Part shown: positions 47,427-55,228 of the stretch, piece after piece
How the letters are laid out: each line of letters begins with the position of its first letter
Numbering within the stretch: the first letter of the stretch is position 1
Origin: JARIHD01 sp035758825
Lineage (GTDB): Bacteria; Patescibacteriota; Saccharimonadia; Saccharimonadales; UBA4665
Assembly (NCBI GenBank): GCA_035758825.1
Contig: DASTWA010000002.1
Location: 229,147-293,146, forward strand
Direction of reading: 5' to 3'
DNA length: 64,000 bases
The notes under the pieces: generated by a model
Told to the model about the DNA's origin: nothing
What the model saw: only the letters and a program-made list of their open reading frames with translations
Database searches by the model: none
Position numbers and translations under genes: made by a program

Positions 47427-47939
47427 CTATTCGGCAAATGCTCGTGTTTTGATGCGAAACCACTTGACGATCAAGCCATCCAGCAACAAATGGCTAAAGT
47501 AACCGACGACTGCCGCGCCATAGTAGATAAGGCTGATCGACAATACCGCCTGACTGTACAAGTATGGTACAAGCACGATCGGCAGCGGTACCAGTACCAT
47601 GGCAAGCTTACTGTGGGTCCACCCCCGATGCTTTCCCACTATTGGCAACATGGCAATAATCCCCAGGTAGGCCGCAGCCTGGATGTTGCCACTGGCAATA
47701 AGCAAGACGTCAAAGATTAAGGCAATGCCATAAAAAATATTCTGCCCCTTGGAATTGGTATCGATATCCGGAAAGAGCGCAAATAGGACGCTCAAGACCA
47801 TGACTGCCAAAAGAGCTTGCCAATCATGAAGCAGCCCAGCCGCTTCGGCGAAGCGCTCCACCGGCGCATACGAAACCGCAGCAGCATAAGCTGCGCCCAG
47901 CACAATTCCTCCGCCAATATGCCCCTTCCAATTTGCCAT
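47427..47939 (-). CDS. YdjM-like membrane-bound metal-dependent hydrolase
   Basis: A 170-residue protein with four to five membrane segments and the family's metal-binding motifs: H7 region (WKGHIGGG), LFPDIDT near 57, KHRGWTHS near 103 and FSHLLLDG near 150. The family includes the LexA-regulated E. coli YdjM; the substrate is unknown, with a phosphoesterase-like role proposed. AAGGAAGGGG lies about 11 nt before the ATG. It is 18 nt upstream of the DUF2207 start. Confidence 0.85.
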   Translation of the reverse strand: MANWKGHIGGGIVLGAAYAAAVSYAPVERFAEAAGLLHDWQALLAVMVLSVLFALFPDIDTNSKGQNIFYGIALIFDVLLIASGNIQAAAYLGIIAMLPIVGKHRGWTHSKLAMVLVPLPIVLVPYLYSQAVLSISLIYYGAAVVGYFSHLLLDGLIVKWFRIKTRAFAE

Positions 47940-47963
47940 ATTCGCACGCCCCTTCCTTGCGGC

Positions 47964-49364
47964 CTACAGACTAATAGTGAACGGATCCACTGATTCGGGA
48001 TCGGCGCCTAAATCCTCCAGCTGGCTTAGGCTCTGGCTTAATGCGTCCAGGTAGCCGGTCAACCCTACCCTATCCAATGCCTCGCTAAGCGATATTGCCT
48101 CAGCCGGAACGGTAGTATTGACCTTGTCGTTAGAAGGCTCAAAGGTAACATCGAGTGTGATGTCGGTTTGACCGCTGCCATCAACCGGCCGGTCTGTGCC
48201 GTCCACGCCAAACTTAATGACATTGGTCTTGGTATTGATGCTCAGCCCGAAGGTGCCCTTACCCTCTACGCCATCTTTGTTGTCCGCCACGGTCATAAAA
48301 AAGGGTTTCTCGTCACCGCCGCCATAATTAAAACCAAACTCCATGTAATTGTGCGCTGCGTCCCTGCGATCGGCAAAACGCATCTTGTGGATGAGCATGG
48401 TCTTGGTATTTACCCATAAGTCATACCTGTCGCTAGCTTTAACGCCGTCAACCGAACTCTGGGCATCCTTGATGTTGAGCATTTCGCTGAGCGGCATGTC
48501 GTAGGCTTGCTTTGACCACTCACTTAGGCCAGTCTTGTCTAATTGGGCGCCCAAATCTTTGACGAATGCCTTGAGGTGGTCCTTGTTAATGGCAACTTTA
48601 TAGTGATTGGTTTGTTTGCCATCAACCACCTCACTGCCGACAAAACGGTCCATTCTGACTACGGCCGTATCCGCGTCGCTGCTAAAGAGATATTTGTCTG
48701 CTTGCACGCCCAACACCGCGGCAGCCTCCAGCATATCTTCACGCTTGGGAGGGATGACGGCCTTGTCTTTGACCCCCAGGCCCTGGGCCTGCTCAGCCTG
48801 ACGCGCAAAGGTGTCAAAAAGCGTATGGTCAATTACAATCCACTGGTTGTCCAAAGTGTCGAGCTCAGGCAGCCCGTACATTGCACCCAGGCCCTTTATG
48901 CCTCCCGCCTTCAGATACAAATCGGGCGACGCTGAGTTGGCGGCATCTTTTGTTATACCCTCTACCATAAGCCTGGTCGTAGCCAATCCGATATCCCCCG
49001 AAAAAGACATGTTACTGCCGTCGGTGTGCGCCGACATGGCTCCGTCGGTGCTAAGGCCGGGGCCAGCCACTTTGTAACTGCCGGTCATTTTGGTATTCTC
49101 AAAATCCTTGGCAACGGCTTCGTCAGTCACATAGTCGACCAAATGGTCGTACCCCGCAGAAGTGTTTTTGAGGGCTGTTTTTAAGATACTGTCCGGCTGA
49201 TGCGGTATGTAGTATCCAAAGATATAACCACCACTAGCCAATACCAGTAAAGTGGCGGCCCCGGCAATAACCATTCGCCTGGCCCTAGCGGCTTTGCTCT
49301 GGGATATTGCCCCGTCGGGATGCGGGACGTCGTAATATAGGTGCTGCTGACGTTGCGAGTCCAT
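47964..49364 (-). CDS. membrane-anchored extracytoplasmic hypothetical protein
   Basis: A 466-residue protein: about 30 polar residues, a membrane span (about 31-53, ending in GGYIFGYYIPHQP), then a large extracellular region rich in Asp, Lys, Gly and Thr with a repeated beta-strand pattern. The topology is type II (C-terminus out). The shape resembles the periplasmic half-barrel of lipid-handling lipoproteins, but no motif proves it. The ATG at 49364 is preferred over longer frames; TATAAT is at 49395-49400. It is transcribed toward the YdjM-like gene. Confidence 0.7.
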   Translation of the reverse strand: MDSQRQQHLYYDVPHPDGAISQSKAARARRMVIAGAATLLVLASGGYIFGYYIPHQPDSILKTALKNTSAGYDHLVDYVTDEAVAKDFENTKMTGSYKVAGPGLSTDGAMSAHTDGSNMSFSGDIGLATTRLMVEGITKDAANSASPDLYLKAGGIKGLGAMYGLPELDTLDNQWIVIDHTLFDTFARQAEQAQGLGVKDKAVIPPKREDMLEAAAVLGVQADKYLFSSDADTAVVRMDRFVGSEVVDGKQTNHYKVAINKDHLKAFVKDLGAQLDKTGLSEWSKQAYDMPLSEMLNIKDAQSSVDGVKASDRYDLWVNTKTMLIHKMRFADRRDAAHNYMEFGFNYGGGDEKPFFMTVADNKDGVEGKGTFGLSINTKTNVIKFGVDGTDRPVDGSGQTDITLDVTFEPSNDKVNTTVPAEAISLSEALDRVGLTGYLDALSQSLSQLEDLGADPESVDPFTISL

Positions 49365-49394
49365 ATGCTCTTGCTCTCTTGAGTTATGGGATTC

Positions 49395-49400
49395 ATTATA
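49395..49400 (-). promoter_or_regulatory. -10 box of 47964-49364
   Basis: Minus-strand TATAAT, 30 nt before the start codon. Confidence 0.55.
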
Positions 49401-49507
49401 CCCTAGCGCGACAGGGTTGTGCGGCATTTTATTCGGACTGCAGCCAAGCTGCAGGTTAGACCGGCATAATAGAGGTACGCAATCTATCAAACTAAAGGAG
49501 ATATCCT

Positions 49508-49819
49508 ATGAAATGTCCAAATGACGGCGCCCTTTTACAAATGACCGAACGCGAAGGCATCGAAATAGACTACTGCCCCACCTGCCGCGGCATCTTTTTG
49601 GATCGCGGCGAACTCGACAAAATTATCGAACGGGCCGGCAGCGAGTATGGCAGGCCAACCGTAAAATATGACGACCCACGTACGCACGACAACCGCGACG
49701 ACGATAATCGCTACACAGAACGCCGCCACAACGACGAGCGTCGCTACGACAAACACTACTCCGAGGGCCAGCACAAAAAGAAAAAAGAAGGCTTCTTGGG
49801 CGATTTGTTCGACTTCTAG
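49508..49819 (+). CDS. zf-TFIIB-type zinc-ribbon protein
   Basis: A 103-residue protein. The first about 42 residues are a zinc ribbon with two CxxC-type knuckles (C3 with its CPNDG, and C23/C26 in DYCPTCRGIFLDRGEL), matching the zf-TFIIB family (COG3809). A highly charged Arg/Asp/His/Tyr-rich linker follows, then a short KKKKEGFLGDLFDF ending. AAAGGAG precedes the ATG. Such proteins are common in bacteria; their role is unknown. Confidence 0.88.
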   Translation: MKCPNDGALLQMTEREGIEIDYCPTCRGIFLDRGELDKIIERAGSEYGRPTVKYDDPRTHDNRDDDNRYTERRHNDERRYDKHYSEGQHKKKKEGFLGDLFDF

Positions 49820-49862
49820 GAAGCTCTAAAGAAGCTCTGGAAGAGACGACCTACGACAACCT

Positions 49863-50606
49863 TCATCTTTTGCCATGCTTCCGCGAAAATTTTTGGTCGT
49901 TATCCGGGGATGCCTTCACCCCTGTTAGTTTAGTCTTTTTGATATTGACATCAGGGACTTGGTTTGGTACATTTTGAGTATCACCATGACGAGTTACCTT
50001 GTAGTGTGCGTCCTGCAAGTTTATACTCGTCTTTTTTGTTGGTTCCTGTTTGGCAAGTTTCTTTTTGTTGGTAGATACAAAGTCAAATCGTTTGGCATAT
50101 TTTGTAAGTAACTGTGAGTAACGAAGCTTGTTTGGGACTACTATTTTGCCCAATTTTCCCTTCTCATCCAGATACTCACAAAGGCTCAAAAAGTCACCGT
50201 CGCCGGTTACTACAATTGCCTTATCGTAATTGTCGATTTCTTTGGAGGCGGCATACAGCACCAGGTCGGTGTCTACATTGCCTTTTACGTGCACGGAGCC
50301 ATCTTCATCTTTATATGTCGTCGTCGGTTTGAACACTAGGATATACCCATATTTTTGCAGCTGGGCATACATGCTTTCTTGGCCCGGCAAATTACCAATA
50401 AACAAAAACGCCTGTTCCACCTTGAACTTATCTTTTAAATAGCGGCGAAACTTTTTAAAGTCGAGTTTCCAGCCGGTATAAATCTTGCGGTCGTTATGCA
50501 TGACGTCACTGCCAACACCCATATTTAAGTTTTGGCTGTCGATAAAGGCATATACCCTTTGGTGGTTAGAGGTTTTTCTATCCATATGATTTTTCTGGCT
50601 GCCCAT
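49863..50606 (-). CDS. NYN-domain (PIN-like) putative ribonuclease
   Basis: A 247-residue protein. The NYN core (about 15-165) has the acidic metal-site residues in AFIDSQNLN, NVDTDLVLYA and VVTGDGDFLSL, as in LabA/DUF88 and related RNases. A Lys/Asn/Gln-rich, basic tail (about 175-247) probably binds nucleic acid. The ATG at 50606 is used; MDRKTS (from 50585) is an alternative. It follows the KTSC-HAM1 gene by 10 nt on the same strand. Confidence 0.85.
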   Translation of the reverse strand: MGSQKNHMDRKTSNHQRVYAFIDSQNLNMGVGSDVMHNDRKIYTGWKLDFKKFRRYLKDKFKVEQAFLFIGNLPGQESMYAQLQKYGYILVFKPTTTYKDEDGSVHVKGNVDTDLVLYAASKEIDNYDKAIVVTGDGDFLSLCEYLDEKGKLGKIVVPNKLRYSQLLTKYAKRFDFVSTNKKKLAKQEPTKKTSINLQDAHYKVTRHGDTQNVPNQVPDVNIKKTKLTGVKASPDNDQKFSRKHGKR

Positions 50607-50616
50607 AAGCGTAAGG

Positions 50617-51417
50617 TTAAGCTAGCTTCAGCTTTCGCTGCATATTGTACCATTTAGCAAAGTCGTGCCATACGGACTCATCCTCTTTGTAGGCGAGTTT
50701 GCCTTCGCCGGCCAGCTCGGCGTTAGTCTTGTCGAAACCCTGCATGATGATGACGTGCTCAAGGGGCGAGCCTTGCGTACCGCGGGGCTCTTCGACAATC
50801 GTACCCCAGCGGGTACGATTGAAGACCTTCGATTTCTTGCCGTCATAGTACACGATTACGCCGATGCTTGCGATGGAACGGTCGGCCTTGCCATGCATCA
50901 GGGCCATCCAGTCCTCTGGCTTCAACCACTTGTTGATGTGTGCCATATAGGCACCCGGAAACCCGCCCAGCGCCGAGACGCTCCAAAAGGTGTCTTGCAC
51001 TATGATTGGACGCTTAGCTAAGCGGTAAGCAACCTTAGCCTTATGTAAGGCTACCTTCTCCGGCTCTTCGGATTGAATTTCATCGATTTCAAGCTCCAAC
51101 TGATCCACTGGGATGCCAAAAGATTCGCAAGCCTTGCGTAAGTACTCCACTTTGCGGACATTGCTGGTCACGATGGCAATGCCGTCATATGTTTTGCCAA
51201 CTCCGCCTTCGACCTTGCGGTAGCGGAAGTAACCATTAATATACGAGTTAAAATAGCCGCCGTAGGAGTCGGCCTTAACAAAATGGTCGTAAATATCCTG
51301 GGGCACCTCCATATAGCGATAGATCCGGCCCTCGCGGAATTCTATCTCCAGGATGCGTTCGACTGGGTCGTAGCCAATGGACACTACGTCGGATGACTCA
51401 ACAGGAGTTCGCTTCAT
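50617..51417 (-). CDS. KTSC domain fused to HAM1-type NTP pyrophosphatase
   Basis: A 266-residue two-domain protein. Residues about 9-68 form a KTSC domain (VVSIGYDPVERILEIEF, then YRYMEVPQDIYDHF), and about 78-255 an inosine triphosphate pyrophosphatase-like fold (IAIVTSNVRKVEYLRKAC at the start, EPEKVALHKAKVAY, then IIVQDTFWSVSALGGFPG). HAM1 enzymes clear dITP/XTP; here the usual EDTGL-type motif is changed to QDTFW. KTSC has no settled function. TATAAT (51424-51429) ends 6 nt before the ATG: leaderless type. The longer frame upstream is not coding. Confidence 0.83.
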   Translation of the reverse strand: MKRTPVESSDVVSIGYDPVERILEIEFREGRIYRYMEVPQDIYDHFVKADSYGGYFNSYINGYFRYRKVEGGVGKTYDGIAIVTSNVRKVEYLRKACESFGIPVDQLELEIDEIQSEEPEKVALHKAKVAYRLAKRPIIVQDTFWSVSALGGFPGAYMAHINKWLKPEDWMALMHGKADRSIASIGVIVYYDGKKSKVFNRTRWGTIVEEPRGTQGSPLEHVIIMQGFDKTNAELAGEGKLAYKEDESVWHDFAKWYNMQRKLKLA

Positions 51418-51423
51418 GTCACC

Positions 51424-51462
51424 ATTATACTGATTGCCTCCCGTATGTCGAAAGGTTACAAT
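51424..51462. promoter_or_regulatory. interlocked divergent promoters, both leaderless type
   Basis: Minus strand: -10 TATAAT (51424-51429). Plus strand: -35 TTGCCT (51434-51439), 17-bp spacer, -10 TACAAT (51457-51462). The two transcription starts face away from one shared 40-bp region, so one polymerase would block the other. Confidence 0.6.
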
Positions 51463-51469
51463 GCTGCCA

Positions 51470-52702
51470 ATGCAAGAGGTTTGGTTCGACACTCGTTTAG
51501 GCGAACAGCTTATCGGCGAAGATGCCGCGTTGCAACGTCTGCAAGAATCCAGCCCTGGGGACGTCGCGCCCCTCCAAGAGCTCTTATTGAGTGATGATTT
51601 CCCTGTCGCAACGCGGGAATTCCGCAAGCAGGTCAGCAGCCAATGGAGCCGAGAGGACTTTGTAGCCCTAGGGTCGGCAATGCTAAATCTGTTCGAGAGC
51701 ACCGGGTACGACTGCGTAATTACAACCCGCGTACTCAATCGCCTGCAAAAACTGGGCATCGGGCCGTTGTTGCGCACTTTTATTGGTAAGGGCAAAGACT
51801 TTGAGACCATGCAGGACTACCGCCAGGCCGTAGGTACAAACGAAGTCGGATACAGCACGCGCGGCAAATTCGATAGCTGGACCACTTCTGATTACATCAG
51901 ATACGCCGCAAGCCTGGAGCGCCAGATAGGCGGCAAACCCCGGATGCCCGATTACGAACGACGCTCCCGCGAAGACCGGAACGCCCCTACTATTTCGGTA
52001 CTCACCGGATTCTTTACAGGAGGCATAAGTGAGCTCAATGAACACCTCGGTTACTGTAATACCAAAAGTTGGTCAGCAGACGACTACATCGATTTTGGGG
52101 CAAAATACGTCGAAGTTAACGGGCCGGACATGTTCAAGCATGGCGGCATCATGGTGCTTTCCGGACGCCGACGCGGGCCGGGCTATGCCGCCATCATGCG
52201 GCAATTTGGGACATGGAAGAATTACAAGTCGCAAGTCCTGGCCGAACACGAAGAACGAAGTATGGCCGCCAAAGAAGACCGCCGCGAAAAACTCGCCCGA
52301 TACCAGGCGATGATAAACAACGGGCAACTGCCCGAAGACTACAGTAAGCTTAGCGATGACCAATTACTTTTTTGCGGTGCGCGTCATCTGGTTGCACGCC
52401 GCGTTGCGCCCGGCATTTCCGCCAGCAATCTGCAAGTGGCTATCCAGGCCAAAGCGTCCCGCATATTCGTCAGGAATCTGATCCGCTACAGCCACCTTCC
52501 CAATCTGACCGCCGGGAGCATCGAGCTAGAAGCCGCCTTGCTGGGCGTTTACGATGACCTATGGCCTACAGACCGATATAAAAAGTACCTGCGTGTTTCT
52601 CAACATGAGATAGACGTCGCAAATGCTCGTCGGAATGCAACCAAACGCGATTGGTGGAGCCGAACCCGAACGCACAGCAACCCCAACGAGCCTGCTGTCT
52701 AA
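51470..52702 (+). CDS. hypothetical protein with repeated helical segments
   Basis: A 410-residue soluble, mostly helical protein. Several segments share a loose pattern of a polar helix with W..ED or WSADDYIDFGAKYV-like motifs (SQWSREDFVALGSAM, SWTTSDYIRYAASL, KSWSADDYIDFGAKY), which suggests tandem helical repeats of about 80-110 residues. No enzyme motif is recognised. I use the ATG at 51470, 7 nt after TACAAT and without a Shine-Dalgarno. The function is unknown. Confidence 0.72.
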   Translation: MQEVWFDTRLGEQLIGEDAALQRLQESSPGDVAPLQELLLSDDFPVATREFRKQVSSQWSREDFVALGSAMLNLFESTGYDCVITTRVLNRLQKLGIGPLLRTFIGKGKDFETMQDYRQAVGTNEVGYSTRGKFDSWTTSDYIRYAASLERQIGGKPRMPDYERRSREDRNAPTISVLTGFFTGGISELNEHLGYCNTKSWSADDYIDFGAKYVEVNGPDMFKHGGIMVLSGRRRGPGYAAIMRQFGTWKNYKSQVLAEHEERSMAAKEDRREKLARYQAMINNGQLPEDYSKLSDDQLLFCGARHLVARRVAPGISASNLQVAIQAKASRIFVRNLIRYSHLPNLTAGSIELEAALLGVYDDLWPTDRYKKYLRVSQHEIDVANARRNATKRDWWSRTRTHSNPNEPAV

Positions 52703-52721
52703 ACATAGGTGCTGCTTATTA

Positions 52722-52997
52722 CTATTGCTTCTGCTTGATGAATTCTTCGACGTGCTGGCGGCTTACGCCATTAATGACGTTCTTATACCCCTGTTGCGTG
52801 AGGAACTCCTGGACTTCTCCGGACAACTTGCCCACATCACAGTAGACAATAATCCGGGTATTTTTGTCGACCTCGTCAAGAAGTGTCGGCTGTAAGCCAA
52901 CAGTCATGAGTTCCTCTGCCGGGATATTTTTGGCGCCTTCGACATGGTCACGTTCAAAAACGGCTGGCTGTCGCACATCTAAAATGAGTAACTTCAT
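52722..52997 (-). CDS. rhodanese-like protein
   Basis: A 91-residue single rhodanese domain: LILDVRQPAVFERDHVEGAKNIP at the start, and the active-site loop IVYCDVGKLS with the sulfur-carrying cysteine, then a C-terminal helix. It could carry sulfane sulfur or act in redox reactions. The ATG at 52997 is preferred; a weak TACGAT box ends 6 nt before it. It is convergent with 51470-52702 and is followed by 19 bases before that gene's stop. Confidence 0.87.
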   Translation of the reverse strand: MKLLILDVRQPAVFERDHVEGAKNIPAEELMTVGLQPTLLDEVDKNTRIIVYCDVGKLSGEVQEFLTQQGYKNVINGVSRQHVEEFIKQKQ

Positions 52998-53094
52998 ACT
53001 TTTATCGTACGCCACCATCCACCCGCCAACTGTGAGCAAAGTTACAGTGCTTATACAAATCGTGCTCTCAAATTAGCGTGGTTTAATCGCTTAT

Positions 53095-54627
53095 CTATTG
53101 TTCGAGGTGGAGGCGTGCAATCAGCCAATCACGAGGCAGGATCGAGAGGAACCAACCGGCACGCGGCCCCGAAGCCTTGCCTATCAGGGCGCGGTAAAGA
53201 GTCGTAAACATATCTTTTGGAGACAGACCCGTAGGCTCTTTGAATTCGTAGATGGCATTATGGAACCAAGCGCCATCGGCGCCAGCCGGAGCGGCAGCGA
53301 CCTTGTCGCCTAGTGCCTTCAGAAAGGCCTTCTCCTGCTCGGTGAATGCGGCAATATCCACTGACTCCGACAAAGCAAATTTTACATCCTCTGGGGCACG
53401 CTTTTCGAGCCAGGCGTCAATAAATTTGAGTTCGCCGCGGATGATGTCGGCATCTTCTTCGGCAGTCTGGCGGTGTTCGGTCCGCTTGATGACCTCAAGC
53501 GTCTTGCTGGCGTCTTTGAGTGATGCCTGATAGCTGGCAACCAAGTGCGAAAAAGGCACGCGGCTGACCGTTTTGCGCTCGATACCCAAGGCGCAGACAT
53601 ACAGTAGCTGTTCCTCGGGTTCGGTACGGTCTTCTTTGGCAGCCAAAGCGGCGAATTCGTCCATCAGCTTTACTAGGCCGTCAATAGGGTCAAAGTGCAA
53701 TAGCTTGTTGGCCGGAGCGCGCAAGACAAAGTAGCGCATGACTTCGGCGGGCATAATTTGGGCGGATTCCAACGCGCTAAGGCCAGTCCCCTTGCTGGCA
53801 CTCATCTTTTTGGTATCACCGGCCATGTTAATAAAGTCGTACGGCACCGGCATAGGCGCCGGGGCGTTAAATACGTCCTTCATAAGCTGTGCGCCCGTAT
53901 CGTATGAACTACCGGCCGACGAATGGTCGCGTCCGAATGGCTCGCAGTCCACGCCCAGCATCCACCAACGGGCCGGCCAGTCTAGACGCCAGTCAAGCTT
54001 TACCTCACCGATGTCGTAGCGGGCTTCGCCTTCGGAGCCGTCCGGATTCTGATAACGGATAACCTTGGCCCCGGTGTCCATGCCCAGGAATTTGCGGTTC
54101 TTGAACCGTCCTTCTACGAGGATTTGGATAGGCACCCAGTCCGCGTCAAGCTGACGGTTGGAGGCGGTGGTAATGGCGCCCCGAACCTTTTCGAGGTTAC
54201 TCATCACTAGCTCAATCGCCGGCACAAACACGCCGCTCCGGTACTTTTTGTACGAACGCTCAAAGGTGACTTCGATTCCTAAAATATCGCAAACCTTCTG
54301 TACGTCCTCCAAAAAATAATCGGCATACGATCGGTCAGAACCATCAGGCGCTGGGATGTCGCACAGCGGCATGCCCAAGTACTTCTCGTACTCTTTGGGC
54401 ACATTGAATGGCACTTTACGGAGCGCATCAAGGTCATCGACAAAGTGGATGTGACGCGCCTGGCGGCCGCGGCGCTTAAGTTCGACATACACGGCATCCG
54501 GAGTTAAAAATTCACGAAGGTGCCCAAGATGATAAGTACCCGAAGGTGCTGAGCCAGATTCAATAAGAATCTCACCTTCCGGGTGGCGAGCCTCAAGCTC
54601 ATCGACGATTTGATTTAGCCACTGCAT
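53095..54627 (-). CDS. lysS: lysyl-tRNA synthetase, class I
   Basis: Charges tRNA-Lys, but with a class I fold, unrelated to the usual class II enzyme. The 510-residue protein has the HIGH-type HLGH at 33-36 (SGTYHLGHLREF) and the KMSKS-type KMSAS at 274-278. A helix-rich C-terminal region follows. Class I LysRS is typical of archaea, some alphaproteobacteria and spirochaetes, and Patescibacteria. SD AAGGA; an extended -10 TGaTAAAAT lies upstream. It is downstream of greA, separated by a terminator. Confidence 0.93.
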   Translation of the reverse strand: MQWLNQIVDELEARHPEGEILIESGSAPSGTYHLGHLREFLTPDAVYVELKRRGRQARHIHFVDDLDALRKVPFNVPKEYEKYLGMPLCDIPAPDGSDRSYADYFLEDVQKVCDILGIEVTFERSYKKYRSGVFVPAIELVMSNLEKVRGAITTASNRQLDADWVPIQILVEGRFKNRKFLGMDTGAKVIRYQNPDGSEGEARYDIGEVKLDWRLDWPARWWMLGVDCEPFGRDHSSAGSSYDTGAQLMKDVFNAPAPMPVPYDFINMAGDTKKMSASKGTGLSALESAQIMPAEVMRYFVLRAPANKLLHFDPIDGLVKLMDEFAALAAKEDRTEPEEQLLYVCALGIERKTVSRVPFSHLVASYQASLKDASKTLEVIKRTEHRQTAEEDADIIRGELKFIDAWLEKRAPEDVKFALSESVDIAAFTEQEKAFLKALGDKVAAAPAGADGAWFHNAIYEFKEPTGLSPKDMFTTLYRALIGKASGPRAGWFLSILPRDWLIARLHLEQ

Positions 54628-54670
54628 AGTTTTTCCTTGAATTCTTGCTTATTTTATCATATTTACAGAT

Positions 54671-54700
54671 AAAGAGCCCGGTCAGATTCCTGCCGGGCCC
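54671..54700 (-). terminator. terminator of greA
   Basis: GCCCGG (54675-54680) pairs with CCGGGC (54693-54698). On the minus strand TCTTTATC follows; on the plus strand GTAGTTTTTT follows. Confidence 0.7.
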
Positions 54701-54723
54701 GTAGTTTTTTGCTTTTGTTATAG

Positions 54724-55185
54724 TTAGCCAATTTCGACAATCGTGTAGCTGATGGTCTCGGCGGGAAGCTTGATCTCAATCTTGTCGCCGTTCTTCTTGC
54801 CCATGAGGGCAACACCGATCGGCGATTCGTCGGAGATCTTACCGCTGAGCGGGTCTGCTTCGACAGTTCCAACTACCTGGAATTCCTTGGTTTTGCCGGC
54901 GTCGCTCTTCAGCTTGACGGTTGAACCCAAAACAACCTTATTGTCGTTCTTTGGGGCAGTGATGACCTGTACATTGGCCAGGATGTGCTCAATCTCGGAA
55001 ATACGAGCCTCATTGCGCTCCTGATCCTGACGGGCAGCACTATATTCCATGTTCTCGCTGAGGTCGCCAAACTCACGGGCAGTCTTGATGCGACCGGCAA
55101 TTTCGGTACGCAGCGCAATAAGCTCGGCGAGCTCTTTCTTCAGTTCGTCGACACCTTGCTGGGTCAGATGGAATTGTTTTTTCAT
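54724..55185 (-). CDS. greA: transcription elongation factor GreA
   Basis: Rescues backtracked RNA polymerase by stimulating transcript cleavage. The 153-residue protein has the N-terminal coiled-coil finger with its acidic tip (ARQDQERNEARISEIE follows) and the C-terminal FKBP-like domain with VVGTVEADPLSGKISDESPIG and ALMGKKNGD. Length is typical. AAGGAGA precedes the ATG. A terminator lies after the gene. Confidence 0.96.
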   Translation of the reverse strand: MKKQFHLTQQGVDELKKELAELIALRTEIAGRIKTAREFGDLSENMEYSAARQDQERNEARISEIEHILANVQVITAPKNDNKVVLGSTVKLKSDAGKTKEFQVVGTVEADPLSGKISDESPIGVALMGKKNGDKIEIKLPAETISYTIVEIG

Positions 55186-55228
55186 GCTGTCTCCTTGTGC
55201 TGAAGTGTTTATTGCACCTAAGCGGGTA

